Source: Nocardia altamirensis NBRC 108246
Lineage (GTDB): Bacteria > Actinomycetota > Actinomycetes > Mycobacteriales > Mycobacteriaceae
Direction: 5' to 3'
Assembly: GCF_001612685.1 (NCBI RefSeq)
Contig: NZ_BDAY01000018.1
Coordinates: 1 to 64,000 of the forward strand
Length of the DNA stretch: 64,000 nt
The translations under genes were made by a program, and so were the position numbers. Each line of letters begins with the position of its first letter. Position 1 is the first letter of the stretch. A model generated the notes under the pieces. That model made no database searches, had not been told where the DNA came from, and was given only the letters and a program-made list of their open reading frames with translations. Positions 1 through 9,358 of this stretch are shown piece by piece.

Positions 1-1733
1 ACGCGGGGGCTGGCCTGTGACGGCGGCACAGTCGTCTCGCCACGGGAACCAACCTGCGACGGCGGCGAACCCGCTTCACCACGGGAACCAACCTGCGACG
101 GCGGCGAACTCACTTCGCCACGGGAACCGGCCTGTGGCGCATTCGGACCACCACCGACCGGGGCTGCACCGCTCGGCGACGCCGGACCAGAGGGCGGTAC
201 CACCGAAGTCGGCTGTCTGCCTACGGTGCTCGACGTCGGCGTGGGCCCAGTCGCACTCGGCGGCGGCGTCGCGGTGCCAGTAGGCGTCGGTACTCCACTC
301 GCTGGCACACGACTGCCCGAGGTGGATGGAGGCGAGCCGCCGTCCACCGAGGTCGGCGGTGTGGTCACGCGTGGCGTCGTCGAGCCGGGGACCTCGCTGC
401 GGGCCGCGAAGGACCGGTCATCGGAACTCTGTGGGCTGGCGGACGACCTTGTGGCCGCTGGGCCCGGCGATCCGCCAGGGGCCACGTGCCCATTACCAGT
501 GGCCGACGGCACGCTGCGCAGAGTCTGTTGCGGCTGTGATCCGTCCGATGTCGAGCTCGGCGGCATCGCACTCGCGCTGGGCGGCGCCGCGGCGGACCCA
601 TCGGGCGTGCCAGGAACTCTTGCCGGGCTGACTGGAGCCGAAGGTGTGACCGCCACAGGCGTCTCCACCACCGCAGGTGGTTTCTCCGGCGGCTTGGCAG
701 CCCAGAAAAACCGTCTCGGGTCCTTCTCGGAAATCGTGCCCATCGATGCCGCACCGCGCGCACCGCCCACCAGACCGCCCCTGGCTATGCCACCCACCCA
801 CCCGGTCGGCGAACCGAACGAATCCCACGATCCCGTGGCAACACCCACCGCGACATTGCCGACGGCCGAGCCGACGACACCCGACGCCGCACCGATGAAG
901 GCGCCGCGCGCGGTCGGCACGCCCCACATCCCGGCGACCTGCGTTGGCGCCTTCTTCAGCGCCTTGTCCAGCCCGAAACCCAGGTATCGCGCAAACTCTC
1001 GCGATGGCAGCGCGCCTGCCAGCGAGGCGAAGGCCGAGACTCCGAGCTGTCTGCCGTCGAAATGCCTGCGATGCCCGGCGGCCATCTGACCGAGTTGCAC
1101 ACTTCCGTCCAGCGCCATCGAGGTGAGCGCGGTCTCCAGGAACTTCACGCTGTACACACCGATGCCCTTGGCGGTCGGCAACACCAGCTTGCCGAGCGAC
1201 AACGCCTCGAAGAAGTAGCGCTTGTCGCTTGCCGCACCCAAACGCTTTGCCAGATTGATGATTTGGGTGGTCAACCGGTCCTCCAGCACCCGCAGGATGG
1301 ACCGGGTTGTCAGGATCGCCGCCTTCTCCGCCGCAGGCGCGGTCGGCGGGAATACCCACGCCCACAGCAGTTCCAACGCCAGCCAGGTCAGCGAAATGAT
1401 GATGTTGAGCTTGGTGGCTTCCAGCTCGGTCCCGGCATCGAAGGCGGAATCCCCGATCGTCTCGAACAGCGCCGCCAACGACTCCACCGACTGGTCTCCG
1501 GTGCGCAGCTGATCGAACCTGGCGCCCATCGCGGCACGACCCGCTCCCGCGAGATACGCCTCCATGGTGGCGCGCTTCGCCGCATCGATCTCGGTAAGCA
1601 GCGCTTCCAGTTCGCCGGCCGCCGTACGCCATGCGTTCGAGATCTCCCACATCTTGGTCTCGTCGCCGTCCGGCCACGACGAGCCTGCCACCCAACCGAG
1701 CCAGCGCAGTCCCTCCGGAAGCTCCAGCCCCAT
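1..1733 (-). CDS. CpnT-like WXG100-type N-terminal protein, C-terminus cut by window edge
   Basis: An uninterrupted reading frame starts at the ATG at 1733 and runs off the left edge (577 codons visible). The first ~300 residues match the N-terminal region of CpnT-like type VII proteins: they open with MGLELPEGLRWLGW, contain a WPDGDE motif and the segment FPPTAPAAE in a hydrophobic helix, and end in a Gly/Ala-rich segment. They parallel the proteins starting at 24728 and 9873. From about residue 320 the chain becomes a Pro/Ser/Thr-rich linker ending in 13-residue repeats at the edge. Such proteins usually carry a toxin domain at the far C-terminus, which is not visible here. It lies downstream of the EspG gene at 1871-2692, 137 bp away, so it may share that transcript. 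The family assignment is strong; the activity is unknown. Confidence 0.8.
   Translation of the reverse strand, partial: MGLELPEGLRWLGWVAGSSWPDGDETKMWEISNAWRTAAGELEALLTEIDAAKRATMEAYLAGAGRAAMGARFDQLRTGDQSVESLAALFETIGDSAFDAGTELEATKLNIIISLTWLALELLWAWVFPPTAPAAEKAAILTTRSILRVLEDRLTTQIINLAKRLGAASDKRYFFEALSLGKLVLPTAKGIGVYSVKFLETALTSMALDGSVQLGQMAAGHRRHFDGRQLGVSAFASLAGALPSREFARYLGFGLDKALKKAPTQVAGMWGVPTARGAFIGAASGVVGSAVGNVAVGVATGSWDSFGSPTGWVGGIARGGLVGGARGAASMGTISEKDPRRFFWAAKPPEKPPAVVETPVAVTPSAPVSPARVPGTPDGSAAAPPSASAMPPSSTSDGSQPQQTLRSVPSATGNGHVAPGGSPGPAATRSSASPQSSDDRSFAARSEVPGSTTPRVTTPPTSVDGGSPPSTSGSRVPASGVPTPTGTATPPPSATGPTPTSSTVGRQPTSVVPPSGPASPSGAAPVGGGPNAPQAGSRGEVSSPPSQVGSRGEAGSPPSQVGSRGETTVPPSQASPR
2..157 (-). 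repeat. 39-nt tandem repeat in linker of the CpnT-like gene
   Basis: Units recur with a 39-nt period, the plus-strand motif CACGGGAACC starting at 41, 80 and 119. A more divergent unit precedes them at about 2-40. Each unit encodes 13 residues of the type PPSQVGSRGE in the minus-strand gene. The array may continue beyond the window. Confidence 0.75.
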
Positions 1734-1870
1734 GCGATCCCACCCGTCCGCCTGCCGCTACGACGTGCTCAACCACACCGCACGCGGGTGAACTCGCGGT
1801 GTCTCCGAACGGAATTCGGCGTCGAGATGCGTCAGTTCGGCATCAGCGCACGATCATCGATCCCCGGTGC

Positions 1871-2692
1871 TCATCGGAACGATCGGCGTCGATGCTGCAT
1901 CGATTCCGAATCGCCGGTCTCCCAATGTGTTTCGAGGCGTTCGACCATGACCTCGATCGCGTCCTCGATCCGGCCGATCAGCCGTCGCGTACCGATCGGA
2001 ATGGCGACCGGATTCTCACCGAGTGGAATCACATAGCGACCGTCGTCGGGCATGTCTCGCCACAGCATGGCCTGCTCGAGGATGCCGCGCCGTCCGAACT
2101 TCGATTTGCCCTGATGAATCGTGATCACACCGCTGGTCGTGGCAGGCAAACCGAGGAACTCCATGCTGTGTTCCTGTGCCGAATCGACGGCATCGGCCAC
2201 CATGGATCTCGACTGCCAGTAACTGTCACCGGCGCGCGTGGCCTCGACGACGATCGGCACGCTGCCGCGCTGCCCGGCCTTGACGTCAGGCAGCGTCGCA
2301 ACGACCGCTGCGGGGATACCGCGGGCGCCGCAGTCAGTGATGGTGAAACCGCCACTGTGCGACAGGGTTTCGCCGGGCAGCTGGGTCACCACATAGCCGC
2401 GGGCGCCCGCCCGCGCGGCGCGTACGCGGATGCGCTTCTTCGGATTCGCCATGTCCGCGTCGTCCCACCCGTGCGCGATGACGTAAACGTCAGGCACATG
2501 CAGGGTTTCGATGACCTTCCCCAGGAAGCTGTCGGTGCGGATCCGCTCCCACACCTGCACCTTCTCGCGTTCGTAGTCGTTGTGGTACTCCGTACGACTC
2601 ATGAAACTGAGCGGTTCCGGCATCAGCTCACCGGTGTAGCGCTCCCACAGGACCTTGAACTCCAGGTCCGTAATGGTGATGGTGGCGTTCAT
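1871..2692 (-). CDS. EspG-family type VII secretion chaperone (copy 1)
   Basis: This 273-residue protein has the length and pattern of ESX secretion-associated EspG proteins (PF14011). It begins with an FKVLWERY segment, has FLGKVIETLHVPDVYVIAHGW in the first third, and carries the C-terminal segment WRDMPDDGRYVI. EspG proteins are cytosolic chaperones that bind secretion substrates before export. The start codon overlaps the stop of the 648-residue protein by four bases (ATGA), so the two are almost certainly co-translated, and that protein is the best client candidate. It is a paralogue of the gene at 6440-7267, sharing the WRDxPDDGRYVI and ERLETHWE segments. Confidence in the family is high; the client is inferred. 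Confidence 0.85.
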   Translation of the reverse strand: MNATITITDLEFKVLWERYTGELMPEPLSFMSRTEYHNDYEREKVQVWERIRTDSFLGKVIETLHVPDVYVIAHGWDDADMANPKKRIRVRAARAGARGYVVTQLPGETLSHSGGFTITDCGARGIPAAVVATLPDVKAGQRGSVPIVVEATRAGDSYWQSRSMVADAVDSAQEHSMEFLGLPATTSGVITIHQGKSKFGRRGILEQAMLWRDMPDDGRYVIPLGENPVAIPIGTRRLIGRIEDAIEVMVERLETHWETGDSESMQHRRRSFR

Positions 2693-4635
2693 TGTTCGGG
2701 CTCGATCACTGCCTTCATCCCGGTCGGCAACTTACCGAATCCCTCCTCCAGATGTTTCTTGGAGTCGAGGTACTTGGCGCGCTTGTGCTGACCAGCGTCC
2801 TTCCCCTGCCCTGCCGCGCCCATCGGCGCGCCGGGCGCCATACCCGGGCCTGCCATGCCCGCCATCGGGGATCCTGGCACCGCGGACACCGTTGCCCCGG
2901 CGACGCCTGGCAACGCGACCCGAGGAAACAGCTTCGAATTCTGATTCGCCGCAAGCGGACTGCTGCTCGACACACCGGCGCCACCACCCGCACGTCCGCC
3001 GGACATGCCGGGCAGACCCGCGAGCGTCTTTGCAGCCTTCTCCCTTTCCGCCGCCGACTTGGCCGCCAGATCCGAGCGCGCCTTGTCCGCCTGCGCCATC
3101 GCATTGAGCGCTTGCGTACCCGGGAGACCTTGCGCCGCAGCTCGGGCCGCTGCGTCGAGGCCGTCGGCACCCGCGCCGATACCGCCCTGCTGGCCAGGGT
3201 CGAAGGGCGAATTCCCATCCGGGAGAGGAACACCCGGAGGCAACCCGCCAGGGGGGAGGACCGGTGGTTTCGGCACCGGTGGGCCCCCGATTCCTGGGCC
3301 GGGACCGAGCGACGGCGGCTTCGGCACGCCCACCTTCGGCGGTGGCGCGCCGCCACCAGGCCCGCCGCCTTTGCCGAGTCCGCCACCGGGCCCTGCCCCG
3401 AGGCCCGGGCCCGGCCCGCCGCCGAGACCACCGCCGGGGCCGCCGCCTTCCCCTTTCATCTTGTCGAGCAGGCTCTTATAGAAGTCATCGGCGGTGCTGC
3501 CGGTCCCCGGCCCTCCCGTGCCGGGACTGCCACCGCTGCCGTCGTTGGGCTTCTTGCCGCCGCCAGGTCCGGCGGGCGAGGTACCGCCACCGCCCTGCCC
3601 AACCATGGGATCGCCTAATTTGACGAACAATGTCGCACTGTGGTTCACCCCATCGACATAATGACTTTTGTACTCGTTTTGATATTTCTCCAGGTCACAG
3701 CTCGCACGAGGGTCGGTGGCAGCAGGGGCCTGCGGCATAGCATTCATGGTGGAATGCAGCCACTGTGCCGTGTAGCCGAGATTAGACTCCATTGTTTTCA
3801 TGGGCTTGGACAGATCGTCGGTAATGTTCTTGTACCGAAGTACCGCCTCAGCAGCAGCCTTGGCTCCCTCGCCCCGCCACTTTTCTTCGGTTGCCTTCCT
3901 CAAGGCCTTATCCAGATCATCTCCGGTGTAGAACACCTTGTCAGCTGCCCATCCCCAGATAGAGCCGACTTCCGCCACTTTGTTCGCAATAGCGCTCTCC
4001 GTCACCAGTGCGGTTTTGTCCGTGTCCGTACCACTCTTTTTCCAAGTAAGTGTGGTTTTTACCTTCCGCGGTCCGCCGAGTGCTACACCCAGACCATATA
4101 ACTGATCCCAATTCAGACTATTACTAGTTTCCGGATAGACGGTAGCAACTTCTCCACCCGACGCCGGCGGCTTATCCGGAACCTTCGTTTCAGGACCCTT
4201 GTGTTTCGTAAGATCAGGTTCAGGGAGATTTCCAGGTGACTTGTTTATTGCGATGTTGAGGTTCTTGAGCGCATCCGCGTTCGACTCGTCGATCTCCACG
4301 TACGCCTTACCGGCGTCGAGGAAACCCTGCGCGAGATCGGTCAGAAGTTTGACATGCGAGTTCAAGACCTTGGCGAGAGATTTGGCCCTGTCGTTGAATG
4401 CGTCCTGCAGTACGCTAGATGATTTCAGGTTACCGAGCGCAGGCAGGCTGGACGCCTTACTCTCCACCACCTTGAGAATGGCCAAGATATTGCCGATCGC
4501 AATGTTCGCGGCCTCCGCGCACTCCTTGGCGACCGTGGGGTCAACCCTGAGCAGCCCAAGCTTGGCCTGCCTCTTGAGCTCGGGAAGGCTCAGGTCCGAC
4601 TTCGGTGGTTCCTTGGGCGGATTCTCAGCGGCCAT
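2689..4635 (-). CDS. WxGEGA-motif, Gly/Pro-tailed type VII secretion-associated protein (648 aa)
   Basis: The start at 4635 is preceded by AAGGAG about eight bases upstream; an in-frame start further upstream would run into dtd on the other strand. The N-terminal ~350 residues are mostly helical and contain KWRGEGAKAA, a WxG turn followed by a helix, as in WXG100-fold substrates. Residues ~370-520 are a Gly/Pro-rich linker. The last ~80 residues are conserved with the paralogue at 7264-9009 (FPRxxxPG, a K-(F/Y)-LD segment and a terminal VIE). It overlaps the downstream EspG gene by four bases. No PE or PPE signature is seen, so it is not a standard EspG client. No enzymatic motif was recognised. 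A secreted or surface role is inferred. Confidence 0.7.
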   Translation of the reverse strand: MAAENPPKEPPKSDLSLPELKRQAKLGLLRVDPTVAKECAEAANIAIGNILAILKVVESKASSLPALGNLKSSSVLQDAFNDRAKSLAKVLNSHVKLLTDLAQGFLDAGKAYVEIDESNADALKNLNIAINKSPGNLPEPDLTKHKGPETKVPDKPPASGGEVATVYPETSNSLNWDQLYGLGVALGGPRKVKTTLTWKKSGTDTDKTALVTESAIANKVAEVGSIWGWAADKVFYTGDDLDKALRKATEEKWRGEGAKAAAEAVLRYKNITDDLSKPMKTMESNLGYTAQWLHSTMNAMPQAPAATDPRASCDLEKYQNEYKSHYVDGVNHSATLFVKLGDPMVGQGGGGTSPAGPGGGKKPNDGSGGSPGTGGPGTGSTADDFYKSLLDKMKGEGGGPGGGLGGGPGPGLGAGPGGGLGKGGGPGGGAPPPKVGVPKPPSLGPGPGIGGPPVPKPPVLPPGGLPPGVPLPDGNSPFDPGQQGGIGAGADGLDAAARAAAQGLPGTQALNAMAQADKARSDLAAKSAAEREKAAKTLAGLPGMSGGRAGGGAGVSSSSPLAANQNSKLFPRVALPGVAGATVSAVPGSPMAGMAGPGMAPGAPMGAAGQGKDAGQHKRAKYLDSKKHLEEGFGKLPTGMKAVIEPEQ

Positions 4636-4711
4636 CTCGACGCTCCTTCGATCCCCGTACGTGCGCCAGCCCCGCGCATCCGCCGCGGCTACCAGATGAC
4701 ACACTCGCGAC

Positions 4712-5143
4712 ATGCGAGTACTTGTGCAGCGGGTCACGGCGGCGCGGGTGACCGTCGGCGACGAGGTCGTCGGCCGGATCGACCCCGCTACCCAGGGTCT
4801 GGTCGCCCTTGTCGGCGTCACCGTGGGCGACACCGAAACCACCGCAAAGACGTTGGCGGACAAGCTCTGGCGGCTGCGCATCCTGGACGGCGAACGTTCC
4901 GCCGCGGATCTCGAAGCCCCAATACTCGTGGTCAGCCAGTTCACGCTGTACGCCGACACCAGCAAAGGTCGTCGACCGTCCTGGTCTGCCGCCGCACCAG
5001 GACGGCTGGCCGAGCCGCTGGTCGACCAATTCGCCAGTGCCCTGCGCGAATTGGGCGCGACCGTCGGCACCGGCCGCTTCGGCGCTCATATGCGCGTCGA
5101 GCTCGTCAACGACGGCCCTGTCACGCTGATGCTCGAGTCGTGA
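4712..5143 (+). CDS. dtd: D-aminoacyl-tRNA deacylase
   Basis: This 143-residue protein hydrolyses D-aminoacyl-tRNA (and glycyl-tRNA(Ala)) mischarges in the cytosol. It has the family length and hallmark motifs: [13 protein letters not shown] at the start, [17 protein letters not shown] in the middle (the SQFTL active-site motif) and NDGPVTL near the end (the Gly-cisPro-type motif region). It is a single housekeeping gene on the plus strand between two minus-strand type VII units. The 76-bp gap upstream must hold its promoter and the leader of the divergent 648-residue gene. Confidence 0.95.
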   Translation: MRVLVQRVTAARVTVGDEVVGRIDPATQGLVALVGVTVGDTETTAKTLADKLWRLRILDGERSAADLEAPILVVSQFTLYADTSKGRRPSWSAAAPGRLAEPLVDQFASALRELGATVGTGRFGAHMRVELVNDGPVTLMLES

Positions 5144-5165
5144 CCAGGTATCCGCGCGGTCATCG

Positions 5166-6443
5166 CTAAGCCGCATCGCGACTGATCACACCGGCGAGCG
5201 AAAGCTGATACCAGGCCTTGGCGAAGGCGAACCGGTCATCGTCGCCGAGCACCTTCGTCAGCAGCTCGCGGGTGACAGCGCCGCTTTCGGCCGCATCGAG
5301 CAGCGCCGCGACCTGTCCGCGCTCCGCCGCGAGCGCGGTCGACACCACATCAATCACGGTGTCGGCAGTCCAGATACCTGGCACCGCATCGCTGATCTGT
5401 GCCGCGATCGGCGACCCGCTGTGCTGCCAGCCGTCGCCGTCCCACCAGTAGCAGAAGGACAGGAGTCCCTGCTGCGCTCGCACGTTCAAGACCGGGTCCG
5501 CGACCCAATCCGGCGCTCCCCCATACAGTTCGGGAAAGTCGCGCCCATCGTTGTACGCCGCGTCCAACGCCGCCGCGTTGGCAGTGCCACCAGACAGGAC
5601 CGCCCGGCCACCGGGCAGCACATGCAGCGTGCTGCCGCCGTGCGTGCTGCCCTCGAACCAGCCTGTTGCCAACAGCATTCGCGGACCCCACCCGGAGCCA
5701 GCGGCAACGAACGCTGCCGAGATCACCGCCCAGCGTGCCCACAGCTCCGGCAGTGGCGGCAACTCGTCTGTGCGCGCACACCTGCCTCGCTCGGCCATGG
5801 CGTATTCGGCCGCCTCCTCCGGCGAGCGCAGCTGCCTACCGGTCTGATCGAGATACGCCCCGAGCCACACCGGCACCCGCTCGCGCGGAAAGGCTTGCAG
5901 ATCCGCCTCATACGCTTCCGCGGGCAGCCGATCGTCGGCGGGAATCGGCTCATCGCCGTAGTCGTAGTCGACGAATAGCTCAGCGGCAGCAGTGAACCGC
6001 ACCATCAATCGCCACCACGGTCGGCCCGTCAGCTCCGCCGACACCGTGCGATGCTCGTGTGCCAGCTCGATCACCGGCGTCGGCGGCTGGGCCTGCACCA
6101 TGGTCTCGTCGGCACCGGTGAAGTAGGCCAGCGCCGTTCCGCCCGCGACGGTGAGGACGAGCAACACATCGAGGTGCTGCCAGTCAGCCGGACCCTCGTT
6201 CACGAATTCCATGGCGATTCTGCGAAGCAAGTCCTCCGAGTGCATCGCCAGCTCTGAAAGATCGGGAGCTCCGTCAACACCGGAGTCGGCCGGGCCCGCA
6301 CCTGGTTCGACTGACTCGATGGCCTCGGCGCCGACCGGGTCGGCATCGCCGCCGAACGCCAACGTGAAAGCCACGTCGGGCGCGGAGTCGCCCAAATCGT
6401 CCGAGTCGAGCTGCTCTCGACGTCCCTGAATCGATTGATTCAC
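5166..6443 (-). CDS. DUF600/YezG-like protein, possible immunity protein (425 aa)
   Basis: The start is taken as the GTG at 6443 because it overlaps the upstream EspG stop codon by four bases (GTGA), the coupling seen throughout this island. Residues ~75-210 resemble the DUF600/YezG immunity fold: LVLTVAGGTALAYFTG, then a WWRLMVRF strand, VDYDYGDEPIPADDRLP and FPRERVPVWL. The C-terminal half is a second domain with SGWGPRMLLATGWFEG and FCYWWDGDGW, not recognised. It is the last gene of an apparent three-gene unit (9009 to 5166), where an immunity or accessory factor would fit. No toxin in this unit is evident, so the immunity role is a suggestion only. Confidence 0.5.
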   Translation of the reverse strand: MNQSIQGRREQLDSDDLGDSAPDVAFTLAFGGDADPVGAEAIESVEPGAGPADSGVDGAPDLSELAMHSEDLLRRIAMEFVNEGPADWQHLDVLLVLTVAGGTALAYFTGADETMVQAQPPTPVIELAHEHRTVSAELTGRPWWRLMVRFTAAAELFVDYDYGDEPIPADDRLPAEAYEADLQAFPRERVPVWLGAYLDQTGRQLRSPEEAAEYAMAERGRCARTDELPPLPELWARWAVISAAFVAAGSGWGPRMLLATGWFEGSTHGGSTLHVLPGGRAVLSGGTANAAALDAAYNDGRDFPELYGGAPDWVADPVLNVRAQQGLLSFCYWWDGDGWQHSGSPIAAQISDAVPGIWTADTVIDVVSTALAAERGQVAALLDAAESGAVTRELLTKVLGDDDRFAFAKAWYQLSLAGVISRDAA

Positions 6444-7267
6444 CACGCCGGCTCCTGCCCTCGCTGCGTCGATCCCACCGTGAACTCCTCTGATTCCCAA
6501 TGTGTTTCGAGTCGGTCAACCATCAGTTCAATGCCTGCGTCGATGAGGCCGATAAGGCGCCGCTTTCCGGTGCCGATGGCCACCGGCGGTTCGTCCGGCC
6601 CGATCACATAGCGTCCGTCGTCCGGAAGATCGCGCCATTGCAATACCTGCTGACGAATTCCGCGCGGACCGTACTTCGATCGGCCCTGCCGTATGACGAT
6701 CTCACCGGTGGTGGTGGCCTCGATGGCGAAGAACTTCTTGCTGCGGACGGCGAGCGTCGCCTGCCCGTCGTCGGCCACTGCCACACCCCAGGCCGCGTCG
6801 TTGAGGTTCTTTACTTCGGGGACCACCACGGTGTTCTTGCGTTTGCCTGCCTCGACGTCGGGCAGTCGCCCGACCAGATCCGCGGCAAGACCGCGTGGAT
6901 GACACTCGCTGACCGTGTAACCGCTGCTGTACCACACGGTTTCGCCCGGCGATTGCGTCACCACGTAGGCGCGAACGCCGGTCCGCGCGGCGAATATCCT
7001 GATCCGTTTCTCCGGATCGTCCATGTCCTGATCGCACCAACCGCGCACACTCACGAAAACGTCAGGACTGCAGACGGTTTCCATCGCGCCGACGACTTCG
7101 GCAGTAACTTCGCCGCGCATCCTTTCCCAGGTCTGCCGCTTTTCCGCCACATAGTCGTCGTGCAGCGGGGTTCGGGAGGTGTAGGTGAACGGAACGGGAA
7201 ATGGGTACTCGGAGTGCCGCTCCCACAGCACCGCGAATTCCAGATCGGTGAACGACCACGTCGTCAT
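6440..7267 (-). CDS. EspG-family type VII secretion chaperone (copy 2)
   Basis: This 275-residue EspG-like protein (PF14011) is a paralogue of the one at 1871-2692. Shared features include the opening LEF-VLWERH segment, VRGWCDQDMDDPEKRIRI, YVVTQSPGETVWYSSGY, WRDLPDDGRYVIG and the C-terminal RLETHWESE. It overlaps the 581-residue gene upstream (ATGA at 7264-7267) and the DUF600-like gene downstream (GTGA at 6440-6443), so the three are one transcriptional unit. It is a cytosolic chaperone by family; the likely client is the 581-residue neighbour. Confidence 0.85.
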   Translation of the reverse strand: MTTWSFTDLEFAVLWERHSEYPFPVPFTYTSRTPLHDDYVAEKRQTWERMRGEVTAEVVGAMETVCSPDVFVSVRGWCDQDMDDPEKRIRIFAARTGVRAYVVTQSPGETVWYSSGYTVSECHPRGLAADLVGRLPDVEAGKRKNTVVVPEVKNLNDAAWGVAVADDGQATLAVRSKKFFAIEATTTGEIVIRQGRSKYGPRGIRQQVLQWRDLPDDGRYVIGPDEPPVAIGTGKRRLIGLIDAGIELMVDRLETHWESEEFTVGSTQRGQEPAW

Positions 7268-9009
7268 GACTCGATCACCGGTCGGACGGCATCGGGCTCG
7301 ATCCCGAACTCCTCGAGGAACGGTTCGTCGAGGAACTTCGTCGGCTTGGCGCCCTGTGCCTGCACCGACGAGTTGTGGCCTGCACCGCCCGGCGGCATGA
7401 CGGGCATACCCGCGCCCGGCCCGAAAGGCATCGGCGGCATGAGCACTTCACCGGCCCTGCCCGGAATCGACGCTCTGGGAAAGGCTTTCGCCTTCAGCTC
7501 CATCAGACCGGGCTTCGCCGGGGGCGTGCCCTTGCCATTCGGGCTGCTTTCCTTGGGGGGCTCGCCAGGACCGGGTCCGACACCCTCGGGAAGTTTGAGG
7601 GCGGGCAGTGCGGCCTTCAACGCGGCGTCAGCCTGGACGCCGGCCTGGACCATCTGGCCGAACATCTGCACGCCCTGACCGAGCGCGGTGAGCAACGGCG
7701 CGATCAGATTCGGGACTTGGGGACCTAGTCCTGGGACATTGCCACCAGGAACATTAGGGTTCGGCTGCCCGGGAAGCCCGGGTTTCGGAACCTCCGGCTT
7801 GGGCTGAGTCGGGTCCGGTTTCGGAACCTCCGGCTTGGGTTTCGACGGGTCAGGTTTCGCAGGATCAGGCTTGCTGCCCTCGCCAGGGCCCGGACCACCC
7901 TTCTCTGAACCGGCGCCGCCTTTCGGACCGGGGCCGGGGCCGCCCTCCGTACTGGCACCACCCTTTTCGCCGTCGCTGGATCCTCCCCCGCCCTTACTGG
8001 GTTCGCTTTTGGTGCCGTCGTCCTTCTTGTCATCTTTGGTGCCGTCGGTGGCGCTGCTCTTACTGCCATCGGTGCTCGAAGTTCCGGTACCGCTCGCTCC
8101 TGGCGCCGGCGGAACCCGGCGGAACGATTTGTCGGACGTCGTGATTCCGGGGACATATGTGTCAGCGAATTTTTCGCGATATGTCAGAAGCAGCTTCTCC
8201 TGAACGAGGGGGTCCGTAATCGTGAGCATCGGTGCCAGCGCCACCTTCAGGTAACCGACCCAATCCGCGGTGTACTTTGCGTTGGCGCTCAGCATATTCA
8301 GGCTGTCCGCCAGGTCCTTCTGCACCACCTCTTCGGAATATTCGCTGGTAAGCTTGCGGGCCGCGTCTGCGCCTTCGCCTACCCATCTATCTTTCACCTG
8401 GGTGCTGATGATCTTCCGTTGCAGCGTTTCGACCTCCTTGACGGTCCGGTCCTTGACGTTGGCGAAGACTTCGCTCACCGTCATCATCGGGTTCATATCG
8501 CTGGCCACTTGATACCTGACCAGATCATCCCACGAAAATTTGGCGCCATTCTCCGGGGAAATAGTTGGACCGTCCATTTCGTAGCGGTCATTCGGCGCCA
8601 GAATCGTCGGGCGCGTCGGGGTCGCGCCTTCCCCGATAAGGCCCTGCTTCCACTCCAGCGTAATAGATTTCGATCGATCAGGCACGAGCGAAATATCGGT
8701 GAGGGCTTTCAGATCGCTCGCCGAGACGTAGTCCGTTTCCGCGTACGTCTTACCGGCAGCAATGAACCTGTCCCCCAAACTGGTAACGAATGCGATGTGT
8801 TCACCCAGTCTGGTGCTGAGCTGTTTCAGCTTCTCTTTGAACTTGTCCTCCAACTGGTTACCGGAGGCCAGATTGCCGATGCCGTCGACCCTGTCTACCG
8901 AATCCACATATCGCCGAATCGCGTCGAACTGGGTGATCAGCGCCGCGCAGGCAGCGGCCAATTCCCGCGCCACGCCTATTTCCAGCTTGAGCCTATAGGA
9001 ACCACCCAC
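7264..9009 (-). CDS. WxGEGA-motif, Gly/Pro-tailed type VII secretion-associated protein (581 aa)
   Basis: The start is taken as the GTG at 9009, with GGAGGG five bases upstream. The N-terminal ~330 residues are helical and carry RWVGEGADAARK, a WxG turn. Residues ~350-480 are a low-complexity linker of Gly, Ser, Lys-Pro-Asp and Pro-Lys-Pro (for example KPEVPKPDPTQPKPEVPKPG). The C-terminal ~70 residues match the paralogue at 2689-4635: FPRASIPG, KFLDEPFLEEFG and a terminal VIES. It heads the unit 581 aa - EspG - DUF600-like. Export by type VII secretion with EspG help is inferred from the WxG motif and the coupling. No catalytic motif was recognised. Confidence 0.7.
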   Translation of the reverse strand: MGGSYRLKLEIGVARELAAACAALITQFDAIRRYVDSVDRVDGIGNLASGNQLEDKFKEKLKQLSTRLGEHIAFVTSLGDRFIAAGKTYAETDYVSASDLKALTDISLVPDRSKSITLEWKQGLIGEGATPTRPTILAPNDRYEMDGPTISPENGAKFSWDDLVRYQVASDMNPMMTVSEVFANVKDRTVKEVETLQRKIISTQVKDRWVGEGADAARKLTSEYSEEVVQKDLADSLNMLSANAKYTADWVGYLKVALAPMLTITDPLVQEKLLLTYREKFADTYVPGITTSDKSFRRVPPAPGASGTGTSSTDGSKSSATDGTKDDKKDDGTKSEPSKGGGGSSDGEKGGASTEGGPGPGPKGGAGSEKGGPGPGEGSKPDPAKPDPSKPKPEVPKPDPTQPKPEVPKPGLPGQPNPNVPGGNVPGLGPQVPNLIAPLLTALGQGVQMFGQMVQAGVQADAALKAALPALKLPEGVGPGPGEPPKESSPNGKGTPPAKPGLMELKAKAFPRASIPGRAGEVLMPPMPFGPGAGMPVMPPGGAGHNSSVQAQGAKPTKFLDEPFLEEFGIEPDAVRPVIES

Positions 9010-9358
9010 GTCAGCCCTCCGATACCGTTGCGGCGCCGTCGATCCTGAATCCCGGACACCCACACCGCCGCAGTTCAGATGTCGCGCACTCGGATTCAAC
9101 ACCACAGTCGATCACCCGAGGATCACCCGCGGATCATCGAAAGCTCATGCCCCGTCGGAAGAGTCCCGCCACGGCGAAATCATGCGACCCTGGCATCATC
9201 CGCGCATCAGCAACCCGTCATGAAATCGCATATCCCCAGGAAACCCCCCGCACGCCAACGGTTCTCGAAGCTCCCGCCCGAGGGGAGGACACAGGTAACC
9301 TTCCGAGACCAGGAAGCCGACCTCGCCGTAATGGCCCTCGCTGTCATGGAGGATTGAC
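9010..9358 (+). other. 349-bp divergent intergenic region
   Basis: This gap separates the divergent 581-residue gene (start 9009) and the YbaB-like gene (start 9359). It must contain promoters for both the EspG unit and the polyeffector operon. I see the GGAGGA ribosome-binding site just before 9359 and no convincing sigma-70 hexamers, hairpin or small gene. Confidence 0.4.

Noticed and set aside
493..1776. 427-codon minus-strand open frame
   Set aside because: It is out of frame with the CpnT-like coding sequence that starts at 1733, and its translation is Arg/Gly-rich with no motif; it is a high-GC shadow.
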